Below, piece by piece: positions 34,769 to 47,400 of a stretch of 64,000 bases of DNA (positions are counted from its first letter, which is position 1; every line of letters begins with the position of its first letter). The stretch lies in contig CM037864.1 in assembly GCA_021292105.1 (NCBI GenBank), forward strand, positions 46,884,094 through 46,948,093, written 5' to 3'. This DNA comes from Anadara kagoshimensis (lineage: Eukaryota; Mollusca; Bivalvia; Arcoida; Arcidae). The position numbers were made by a program, and so were the translations under genes. Under the pieces are notes generated by a model. The model was not told the DNA's origin and did no database searches. It worked only from the letters and a program-made list of their open reading frames with translations.

Positions 34769-37700
34769 ATGTATGTCGTTTAAAAGAATTTAAAAAAAAA
34801 CGACGAATCAAACAATTACTTTGATATAAAGCAGATAAAATTATCGATGATTTTGTTTTGTAAACGTAACTTGTATTATTGTAGATGTATCAGATAGATA
34901 GATAAATTAAACAAAAGTTCTGTATCAGTCACTTGGAACATTCTCTATTTTACATGTTTTTTTATTTCGTTCAAACTTTATCTTATTTATTGATGTATTG
35001 TTACTTTTAGCAGATATGGTTACATTTTTGAATATCTATACACGGACTTCAACAAAATATGTATATCATTTAACATTTGTGCTTTTTAAAGTAATAAAAT
35101 CCGTCTTTGATTTCAGACAGACATGTCGGATACAATGTTATCTCTATCACCTAGGGGAATTTTATACTAAATTTTATATAAATTGACCCAGTACTGTAAC
35201 GAAAAGAATTTCACACGTTTAAAGGTAATATTACTCTTCATTTGCATTTTGCGTAAACATAAAGGAAGGTAAAAGTTTACAATTGCACGCGCGCTTCATC
35301 CAGTCTCATGACTGTGAGCTAACAGGATAAAAGACTGAACAGAAACTCACAGGGATGTACTTACATTGGCAAATACATAAAGTATAAACAAGCGACAATA
35401 AATACCATTATCCATGTGAAATCTGTCATGGAAAAAGTTGGTTGAATTACACTGTTGACTACTCGATTGTTTGCACGTACAGTCGTCATAATGTTCATCA
35501 CAATTTTCTGTTCCGCTTCTAGCACAAAAACACACTTAATAATAGATAAATAAGTTAATCAAAAACAAACATGCTAATCCATGTCCGAATCACAACCCAG
35601 AAGCAAAGTAAAAACTTTGGAACTGACAAGTTGAATTAATAATAACACATTTCAATAAAAACTTTATTTGAAAATGATTTTTTAAAAATGTGAACGACAA
35701 AAGACAAAACATTGTATAAAATATATTTCCAAACGTTTTCTCCATAAGCAATGTCATTGATTGTGTTTAAGTAAGACGAATGGGAATGCTTTTCATCATG
35801 TGATTTTGATTAAAGTCCATAGTTTAACAATTGATATCGATATTAAAATAAGACAATCATCTTCTACTCTATGTTGATAGATCACTAACAAAGTTTTTAT
35901 ATCACAATTAACTTACTACTCAAACATCGTCCATCCAGTGGTCGACAGTATTCCTGGTCACTGTTACAGGAACAATTGTTTTTACATCCGTCCCCATATG
36001 TTCCAAAATGACATTCTGTGACAACAATGAAATTAATTAAGAATATTGTTTACATGAAATAATATAAGATGTTGAAATTCCAGTATTATTTTCAAATTTC
36101 ATGATGGTGTATTTTACGCCTCGCAGGAAATTTCCACAAAGATACGGAGTAAACTTTAGGGCTCAACCGAAAGAAGAAGAATAGCATCATCAGCGTACCT
36201 ATTGTATTAATTTTTTTCGAAATCAACATAAAATCGAAAAGGTAGAAAAACCACCGTCTATGTTGACGCTATTTCGGGTAATTGGTATTGAATTGTTTTC
36301 CAAACAAACGGTAATGATCTCATGACACTAGCAATGAAGCCATAGTAGACCGTATGGCGAAAGAAGAGTCCCAACCCATGAAAAAATTAAGCTAGTTAGC
36401 ATTAACACTTATGAAAATGCTACTTCTTTTCATTTAGCTTACAATTTTTAGTTGTTCCTAGCTGTTATTTGTAAGAAACAATGCGTTCCAAAACATAGTG
36501 GTACTAGATACTTCTGTTGGTCGGTGACTGATTTTATTGTATGCCAACGCCATCCCATATAATAATAACTAACGCATGGAATGCTTTCAAGTTTAAATCA
36601 CTAAAAACAAATAATCAAACAATTTTTCTATTCATCTTGGGTTTTTATTTGATAACATTATATATAACAATGGTTTGTCACAACCTTGTTTATTTCTATC
36701 CGATCGAGTCCAGATGAAACAACTCTAAATTCAGCGGCCTGTTTCAATGCTTACCATATTCACATTTAATTCCAGTTTTTCCAGGTCTGCAATAACATAA
36801 CCCATTTACAGGATCACAACTGTTCGTTCCATCTTTATCACAATTGCATTCGTTTGAACAATCACGTCCATATGTTCCGTTACTACAAACTTAACACAAA
36901 ACAAAACATCATCTAAACTATATACATAATACAAGTATAACTAGAACTTCTCTTTAGACCCAAATACCCCCGCCCAAATATTTGAAGTTTTTCCGCGACC
37001 TTGACCTTTCCGATATGACCTTGCTTCAAGGCCATGGCACACCTTTACAACAATGCAGATTAATCATGTGAAGTTTCATGAGAGTCGTCCAAAGCATTGA
37101 TGGGGTATGGCCCGGATACGATTTTACACGGACAAACGGACGGACAGATAGACATTGCGATTCCTATATAACCCCCTCAAACTAGTTTGCGGAGAGTGTA
37201 ACAATTGACACTGCAATATACAAAGACAAAGACATACATACAAATTAACCTATTGTCATATCTCTATTGTCTTTCAATAGTTGCAAAAAATTATGATTGC
37301 TATCTACATTGTATTTGTTTATGTTTAGTTACTGAAAGAGAAAGGGATGATTAGGAAAAACTTAAAGGGAATACGATCATAGTGAATTCCGTTTAATGGG
37401 AGATGAAATCTTCAATATAACACAAGGTCTACATTTGACTAGACACTGCATGACACTACATTGTACGCGGCATTATAAAGGATAAAGCATAAAATAAAAT
37501 AAAGTTACTGAACACACCGTATAATATAATGTTGACAAGACAGAATATCGAATAAATCATTAATATAAAAAACAAACATCCTAATCCATGTTAAAATTTA
37601 ATTACAAAGCAAGATAAAACACTCCACTGGCAAATTAAGTTAATCACGTGAACTTACACCAGGGACGGAAGTGAGGCCGAGTGCTTACAGAGGAAAGCAC

Positions 37701-40700
37701 ACGTAAGAAGACCCCGTATACAGAACACGGCTATACAAAACCTGGTATTATGTTTACCTTTAGTACAATTTATTCCTGTTAATCCAGCTTTACACGCACA
37801 TTCTCCAGTACGTCTATCACATGTCTCATTTACGTTACAGCTGCAAGTATTTGAACAATTGTATCCATATGTCCCTAATAGGCATTCTGAAGTAAAAAAA
37901 CGGTTTGATGACAATAAAGGTTTATATAAATCGATTATAGAAAACAAATAAAATGGTGTAAAGATATCAAATTACATATACGTGTCTTTGGCAAAATACA
38001 AGCAACAAGAGATAATAAAAAATGTCGTAAAATAAAACGATTTGAAAATGAAGTAGCAAATAAACCCATGAATGGTTTTTTATTTTCATTTATGGATGGC
38101 ACCCCAGTTTCTCGACAGTGTTTCACTAATCAGTTGCAATCGTCCCTCATCTGGTTGGGCTTACAGTCCCAACGGTATATACGTCACATAGTTTTCGAAT
38201 TGGAGGTGCGACTTGTGCCGCCATGATGGGTATTTCTGAGGACAAAATCCGACAGATGGGCCGTTGGCATTCTCGGTCTTTTAAAAAGATATTAGGATTC
38301 CTTGTATGCACTTATGATTTCAATTTATGCCCTACGTTTATCGTAATGTCGTCTTCTCAGTGGCACCATGTCAAACTTGTACTCATTCCCTGTTCTCATT
38401 ATTGGATTATGTTCGGTCGATAATAACGGAAGTCCGTGCTGCCCACCGTATCAATTTTGTTTACAATTATTGTAGTAGGCAGGACATTTATACTCTTTTT
38501 GTCATTGCAGTGATAAAATTTTTACTATAACCCGTATTGGAATGGGGCATCTTGCCCTTGATTATAAACCCATTTGGTTGCCATTTGATACGTCAAATAG
38601 CTACTCACATACTCTATTTATTTGTGTATTATTTTACACATTATACCAATGCTCATTTGTAGCAGATCATATTACTGTATAATTGTCACGTTGTATGTCA
38701 ATTTTCTTATGAGTTGTCACATGCGACTGTTCTACGGTTGTTGTGCATTTTTCACAACTTATATATTTGGTCAGTTGTACCGAATAAGTATAGTCGGTAT
38801 GTTGGTATATTAGTTCTCTTTCACCACATATTTTCTAGTGTCGTTTTCAATTTTTATGCAGTTTTTAGCACGAGTTTGCCATGTGATCTTTGTTTTTCTT
38901 GTCTTTTCATATATCTTTATGAACGTGAGGTTTGTTTGTTCATTGTTCACTCAATTCCTTTCCTTCAACCGGTTGTGGATGGGGATAGTATTGTGTTGCC
39001 ACAATACTGTAGCGGAATTTTGTCCCCATCTTTGATGGTGGAATGGATTACATATGATTATGCAATGGTATGTAATATTTGTATAACTGTCATTTAATAA
39101 TAAATGGCCTTTTCAAAGTTCAAACATGTGTTTGATCTTATTTACTAATTCCCCACCATCAAACTGAGCACAACCTTGTATATGCTGCCATAAATACACA
39201 TTTATAAATCCCATTTATAAATAGATTTATGGCAGATTGCCTCCTGTCCTAACAGTGGTAATTAACATTTTTGCCTGTTGCTATACAGGATTCGCGCATG
39301 CGTTAGAACAAATTTTTAACAGCATCTTTTAGCTTACACAATTTTTTTAATAATCTGAATTTTCAGATACTATAAAAAGTGTTTACCCTCCCACCCACCC
39401 AGGTTTTGGTATTGTATTTAAGTTCTTATATACTTTTATGATTTCGTCGATTACAGTATGTAGACGGTGTTATTACGTTAAGCGCGATAATATATTGGTT
39501 TGAGACCTTCGTTCTATCTTAGAGCACTTGTTTGTATTGCGCTGTAGTTATTACTATGTTGTTATTACATTTCCTTGCTGTATGGAAATATCATTACTTT
39601 GTTTATGTTCACCTTAATAGTTCCTTGATACAATGATTTGAGGACATTTTGTCTTCTGTTTTTCGTTTGTTGTATGGGTATCCTAATGTAGTTTAAGCAT
39701 TTAGTTCTTTTTATGTGATGTAATTATTTTGTTATTTTTAGGTAATTACATGTAGTTGCTATATCTGGTCATATAATTATTTTGTATTCTGTTCAACGTA
39801 AGCTCGTTGATTCTATGATTTGAGGGCCTTTTGTCCTCTGTTTTACAGCGTTTGTTATATGGTTGTACCATATGTAGTTTTCGCTTTTCGTTATAATTTG
39901 TGTGTGTGTGTGCGTGTGATGTAATTATTTTTCTTACTATGAGGATGTTGTTACATTTTGTTGCTATATCTAGTGATATGATTGTTTGTGTTACACTTTA
40001 TAGTTTGTGGTTACAGTGAATTGGGGACCTTTTGTCCTCTGTTTTTACACCGTTTGTTATATGGTTGTATCCTAATGTAGTTTTAGCTTTTTGTTATTAG
40101 ACTTTTGATATAATTATTTGTGTTACTTTGATGCTGTTATTACATTTAGTTGCTATATATAGTTATAGGTATATAATTATTTTGTTTTGTTTTCAACTTA
40201 ATAGTTTGTTGATACATTGGTTTTAGGACCTTTTATCCTCTATTTTACATCGACTTATATATATTGTTGTATCTAGATTTAGTTTTAGCTTTTCGTTAAT
40301 AATTTTTGTAATACCGTCGATGGCGGAATTTTGTCCCCATCTTTGATGGTGGAATGGATTACATATGATTATGCAATGGTATGTAATATTTGTATAACTG
40401 TCATTTAATAATAAATGGCCTTTGGCGGAATTTTGTCCCCATCTTTGATGGTGGAATGGATTACATATGATTATGCAATGGTATGTAATATTTGTATAAC
40501 TGTCATTTAATAATAAATGGCCTTTTCAAAGTTCAAACATGTGTTTGATCTTATTTACTAATTCCCCACCATCAAACTGAGCACAACCTTGTATATGCTG
40601 CCATAAAACGATTTGAAAATGAAGTAGCAAATAAAAACTATCAATTTTATTAGAACCATTTGCTATATATAAATGGACCTTAAAAGTTAGTTACAGTACT

Positions 40701-41832
40701 TTCGGTACATAAAAATCCTTCATTCCACATTTGTATTTTGTATTCCTTCTCCAAACCCAAAGCCTAAATGTATTTAAAATTATAAGCCCTGTTGAACCCG
40801 ATAATGTAATAAATTCCCGATAATGTTACATCAACCGATATTGTCATAAAAATTCACCGATATAGTAATAACAACCGATAATGTAACAAAATTTAACCGA
40901 TAATGTAATAAATTTTCTAACCGATAATGTTATTGCAGTTAACCGATAATGTTTAAAAAAAAATCTAACCGATAATGTAACACGCACTTCCCGATAATGT
41001 ATTAACTTTTTTTTCAACCGATAATGTAATAAAATTTAACCGATAGTGTTACACGCAACACAACAGAGACTGAGTAATAAGGTACAATATATATTTATTT
41101 TTTATTTATAAAAAATTCTTGTCGGGATCCTGTTTTGTACCTGTCCGTCCGTTCGTCACCCCTTCCGTCCTTCCGGCTTTGTGTGTGTTCGTAACATTCC
41201 TTGTACCAGTGCGCACTTACGGCGACTTTTATAGTGCTGGTTCACTGACACACAATTTCGTACACCTCTGCCACTCGGTCACATTATACTGACACAGAGC
41301 CAACCAGTAAGGACCAACGGGAAGCAAAAACACCTTTCCCACATGTGGACACGATGTGAGACCTTGGGTGTAAAGGCAAACGCCTTAATCACTCGGCCAC
41401 CGCGGCCTCTCTCTCTCTCTCTCTCTCTCTCCATTTTAAACCAGAAAATGCAGCAAAGCTGCGTGAATAAGTTTTTTTTTTCAATACCACCGATGTGCGC
41501 ACACCCACTTCTCTACCTGTATTTTTAAAATATTAGTTACCTAAAAGAAAATTTTACCAGCAATCTTGATCTCTGTGAATAATTAATTTTTTTAACTAAT
41601 AAAATTCGCTGATATCAAATTTGTCCATACGTATTTTTATTTATTTATTTATTTATTTATTTTGCAATCATGACATTTTGACATTATTTCACGTCTTTGT
41701 CAAGTGTGGTAATTTATGTGGTAGCTATTATCACCAAGGCAAGCTCTTCACCATTCTTTAGTGTTTTTAATATCATTTTTGTTTTCATATTCACAATTTT
41801 TATCACCGTTCATGTAAATCAGTTGCCTCCAC

Positions 41833-41875
<43 letters not shown>

Positions 41876-41913
41876 AATCCAAATTGATATTAAAAATATC
41901 CTTTGTGTGAGGA

Positions 41914-41945
<32 letters not shown>

Positions 41946-44086
41946 ACAAAGACTTTGATTTTCATAGGTTTCGTCTATTTGACTACCAGTTAAAATGACA
42001 ATTTTACGTAGACGTAAATTACAATGGAAAAACGACTGACGTAACAGCAAATAGAAATTACTTACTGAAAAAGCGCTAAATTTGACGTTAAATGTTGTAA
42101 ATATGACAATTGTGCTATGAACAAGGATACATTTTTGAGCTTAAAGATAACAAATGAAAACGTCTACGAATTTAGTCCGAGGCTTTAAATTTCTTAATCC
42201 AAAAGGCTTCAGGCTTTACCCTACGCATAATTTCACCTCCAGAAATATTTTCAATTCCAATAACATATAAGTTATCAGCTTTGTGACCGTTACGATTAAA
42301 GTGACTTGCGACAGGATCGTTATTTTTACGAGTTCTTCAAGTATTTTAGAGAAATTCAGTAACATTCTTTGATAAAATGTATTACCAGTTTGCCCGGTGC
42401 ACATTGTGTTTTTAGACTTTGTACCAAATATACTATGCAAAAGCACTATGAATCCTGTATCCTTTATGCACAACTGCAACCGTTGTTTTCAAGGTAGAAC
42501 ATTATTTTTTTGTGTATCAAAATATCCTAGAATTTTTGTCTCTGCTGTAAGCAATTAAGGATGGCTTTGTGAATATCCTCTTTAAGAGGACCTTTCCGTA
42601 AAGTGTTGTCGGAGGTCTTTTTACGGTGCACACCGGAAGTGCCTTCGAAAAGGTTAAAACAAGTGGAACCATATCCGTATCTTTTTTGTTATCTTTATGC
42701 TTTAGGAGATTTTCACGTTTTAAGTTAGCAACTTTATTTAACTGTTTCCTCCACTTGTGTTTTCCATACTCAGGTTATTTTTCAATTACCCGCACGTGAA
42801 CACCGGTGCATATCTAACAAATACCGTGTTTCGGTATTCGTTCTATTGTATTTTTTCTGTCTATAGATCTACACGTATATAAAAACTGAATAAGCTAAGG
42901 GTAATTTTTTTTGTGTATATGCGTATTAAAATCAATTCATATAATGAAATGTGTAGAACTTCCAAGAGACAATATCTCGATTAAACGGCCTGAAAATTTT
43001 TTCCACGATATGGGTTACTTTCCTTTGTCGCATGACGACAGTTGTTGTTGTTGTTGTTGTAATTGTGTTTTACGTCGCATCAGCAATTTTTCAGCCATTC
43101 GCGACGAGAGCAAGGTTTAAACAAATACAAAAGTTCATTTGGTGCGGTGCAGTGCAGATGATTTAATGTTGTGTGTGTATTTTGTGGTCTGCCTTGTACT
43201 AGCGTGCACTCAGGGCAACTTTAAGGTGCTAGTTCACCGGAACAGTAGTTGCAGACACATACCATTCCACCCGGTCCATTATACTGACAACGGGTAAGCC
43301 AGTCGTTTTCTCTATCCCCTTAATGCCGAGCGCCAGGCGAGAAATTTTCAAAGTTTCATGTCTGTATAGAAAACAATGCAGGAGAAATGGCCCACAGAAA
43401 AGTGATTTTATATTTTTGTTAATTTCAACCAATCGAAATGCAGCGATTAAACCACATGACAATATAACACGTAACATATATAATGTTCCCGGGAACATAG
43501 TATCTACAAGTAAAGTGTCAAGACTCTAGCTGTAATAGCTGATTTTTAAAAAAATTATTTTGACCAATGACATATCGTTATGTAGTCAAATGACGTTTGA
43601 CCGCCAATAAAAAAGATCAAAATACACAACTACATGTAGTACAGAATAAGTGTATGAGGTTCGAACTTAATCAGACCACCCGCACTGCTTAAATTTACAA
43701 GAAACTTGGCAGAAGAAGAAGAAGAAGAGGAAAAGAAGACAAAGAAGAAGAATGACAATCTCAATAAGTTAACCCGGCGGCTGGGGTTACTTTTTAACCA
43801 ATAAAAACGTTCGATTTCTTGAAAATTTAATTACCTATTATAATTGTTATTGTTATTATCATTATTATTATTGTTTTTATTTGGATAGAATAAACCGTAA
43901 TAAGACCTAAAATTAGAATAGGAGTTCTATACCTAGACAATTTGTTTTCAGCCATATGCTCTCACTCATAAAAATAAAATCAGTAATTGGCTAAGAAACA
44001 GCAAAATTTGTAATTGCAGTTGAGCTTAAATTCGTCCATGCCGGAGTTGCTTTTGTCCGGGCCTGAGGCGTAGCAAGGTCTTTGAT

Positions 44087-44121
<35 letters not shown>

Positions 44122-44276
44122 CTATATGCCGAACTTGCCTTAAAGGCCGCCTCTGCATAAGGGCCAACTGGCTGTACAGACCGCTTATGTCTGGCCATAA
44201 TTACTACATAACATTGTTATCTGAACTTCTTTATAAAGGTCATCTGCTTATAAAGGCCACTTTTTCTGGTTCTCTT

Positions 44277-44333
<57 letters not shown>

Positions 44334-44417
44334 TCGTGCTGGTAGTTCGCGTGTCTCAAATTTGTCTATTTCTCTGTTTCTTTGGACATTCGTTTAGCCC
44401 AACGCATTGGTACTTTT

Positions 44418-44467
<50 letters not shown>

Positions 44468-47400
44468 ATAAATATATACTGTACCTTATGACTCAAAACC
44501 TGTAAGAGATTCTTTCTTGTGTTGTATATAACACTATCGGTTAAATTTTATTACATTATCGGTTGAAAAAAAAGTTAATACATTATCGGGAAGTGCGTGT
44601 TACATTATCGGTTAGAAATTTTTTTTTAACATTATCGGTTAACTGCAATTACATTATCGGTTAGAACATTTATTACATTATCGGTTAAATTTTGTTACAT
44701 TATCGGTTGTTATTACTATATCGGTGAATTCTTATGACAATATCGGTTGATGTAACATTATCGGGAATTTATTACATTATCGGGTTCAACAAGCCCCCAA
44801 ACTTTGATTTTTTAATTTAAAAAAAATCTTATTGTATTACTTACTAAAAGAAACTGTTAAAAACTCCCGACAGTGTGGTTACATATATGTTAATTTAAGA
44901 TCACTAAACGGCCGTTTCGGAATACAATTCCCTATCAGTAGTGCTTGGACCAAAATTGTGAAACCAAATTTTTCCAATGTGTTGGGAAAAAAATCCAAAA
45001 AAATGTAAATAACAAAATTTAGCTACGGAAATACTTTGAATGAGGGAGTATACCTAATTTTTTTTAAGATTTCCAAATTTTAGGTAGCAACAAATTTAGA
45101 CAGTGATATATATCTGACATTACAAAAAGTATTGCTTATGGGTATAAATGTATAAATACTTTGATCTTTAACAAAGGTCGTTAAGACGTGCGCGTAAAGA
45201 ATTATGTAAAAAATCAAGTGTTGTCTAATGCAATGGAATTTATAATCAGACCACTTGAGATTTTGCAATATAGTACCAAAATTAACAATTTGGGTTAAGA
45301 AGTAGTACGAATCGTGACTTTACACATTTAACACACAATAGACAGGAAACTTCCGCATTTAAATTCATTTTATCTAATGTAACTCGCATCATTCACGTGT
45401 ACATGTATTGTTAACCTGCCGATAAATAAGCTTGTATGATTTAATATGAGAAGGATAGGACTGTAATGGTCTTAATACCATTACCCAAATATATACTAGT
45501 AAATAGAACATTACAATACAAATGTGGTCAAAACAAACAAGAACATGACATAATAGCCGAACAAAATTAGAAAACTAGATCTATTAAAAGCAAACATTCT
45601 AATCTATGTCTGAATGACAATCCCGAAGCATTGTAAATAATCTGAAACTGACAAATTAAATTAAACACGTTCATTATCACCAGGGAAGTGACGATGGTGC
45701 TCCGGAAGCGTAAGCACCTTCTGTTTTAACTAGCTATTCCCGTCACATGTGAAATGAAAAATTGAATGAAATTTACATTGAACATTGGACGTCAAATATA
45801 TCCAGGGCAATTCTAGATGCAGATACATCACACTTATCAACATTTCTGTGATGACGGCTATAAACTTCCTGAGGGTCCTGAAAAGCCAAGGCTTACAATA
45901 TCCCTGGTTTCACAATTTTAGTACAAGCACTGCTGATTAGGAATTGTATTCCGAAATGGCTGTCTATTGCTGTTAAATTAACACTGGTATACAATTAAAA
46001 CGGGCACATGGTATCTACGTAATATAAGTAAATAAATACCTTGGTCACAGTTTATCCCAGTCCAACCAGGATCTGTACAATTACATGAACCATTTACTGG
46101 ATCACATGAAGAAATATTCTGGCAAGAACAGACGCTACTACAGTTAGAACCGAAGTATCCTTTGGGGCATTCTGAAAAATATTAAGATCATCCTTAACGA
46201 TTTTGCCAAATGTATATAATTGATATTCTGTACTTGCATCTATTTCCCTTTTACCGCTAAACGTCGCGTGACTTTATGTATCCCGGCAGATTTCCAAACA
46301 TAAATCTATGTACCTCGGCAAGTTAACCAATCACTATTCGAGAAATTTCTTTAAAGGATGACAAAGTTCTATGTACCCCGGTAAGTTAACCAATCAATAT
46401 GCGAGAAATTTCTTTAAAGGATGACAAGAATAGCTACGGAAGCGCAGTAATTATAGTAGTTGGTTAACATCTTACATTTGAAAAGGGCATTATAGTTTTG
46501 CTTGTGTTAACCCTTTTCTTGCTTTTAAGGCAGACTCTGTAAATATGGTGCTTTGAATGATCAAATTGGGAAAATGAATATTTAATTTCAACTGTACACC
46601 TGTAATGAACCAATCAAAAGTCAATGTCCCATAACTTTTTCGATCTAAGGTTTACAACCAATCCTTAAAAGCTACCTAAAATCATCAGAGTTAAAATCTT
46701 TATAATTTTATTAGTTTTCAAACAACTTAGGAATTTCAGGTGTATAAGCTGGTAATATTGAAGGTGTATTTTACTTTTGTAAAAAAATGTGAAAACAGTG
46801 CCAAAATGATTTTAATGATGGCTAAATTTAATCAAGATCATAGTATAAATCATTGTTAAATCAGTCCAAAGTTTTACCATAAAATTTCGCATTAAAACAA
46901 ACATATCGGTCCATGTTCCAAATCATAATCCTGAAGCAAAGTAAAGATAACTTGCAAAATCAAATGAAACACCTCAACATTCAACAGGAAAATGAGGTCG
47001 GGTGCTCCCGAAGGGTAACCACATCCCTCTGTTTATTTAGCTGTAGTCGCTAGTGTAAAATCGAAATTAAAAATGAAATAAACACATAACAATGGCATAT
47101 CAAATATATCCAACATCATTAATGTAAATATTTTGTAAATAACGAGAAACCAAATACCTGCTTTTGTATGATCAATACTTATGAATTCTGTAATGGTTCA
47201 GTATTTTATTCGGGTGAGGCGATACTTGCAAATATGTTAACTTAAATAACATGTTGCACTCAGGTCTTCATGTCATTCTTATTTCATCGCTGGTATACTT
47301 TTAGATAGTGGTAAAATCCATCTATCGAATTTTAAACCAAATATATTTTTCATATTAGGACATTACCGATACTGCAGTTTACTCCTGTCCAGCCTTCCTT

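Larger units (their letters stand above)
40790..44791. mobile_element. 4.0-kb inverted-repeat transposon with 12 mirrored CCGATAATGT motifs per end
   Basis: The ends TGTTGAACCCGATAATG (from 40790) and CATTATCGGGTTCAACA (to 44791) are inverted and flanked by AGCCC on both sides (40785-40789, 44792-44796), a likely 5-bp target duplication. The inverted repeats extend about 310 bp inward (to about 41105 and from about 44465). Each holds 12 variants of [A/C]CCGATAATGTAA spaced about 15-30 bp apart, in mirrored order. The interior has a SINE-like segment, GA and CT runs, a repeat near 43140-43330 and a decayed Penelope-like piece, but no transposase of its own was recognised. It lies in a receptor A intron. 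Confidence 0.88.

Noticed and set aside
38327-39097. Several overlapping hydrophobic plus-strand frames
   Set aside because: They fall in the T-rich region downstream of the tyrosine-recombinase fragment; no family resemblance, different frames overlap.
41343-41411. Functional tRNA gene on the minus strand
   Set aside because: Only the A-box side resembles a tRNA; the B box and acceptor stem do not form, so it was called a SINE head.
44279-44491. Arg/Glu repeat protein
   Set aside because: Frame made of two GA microsatellites.
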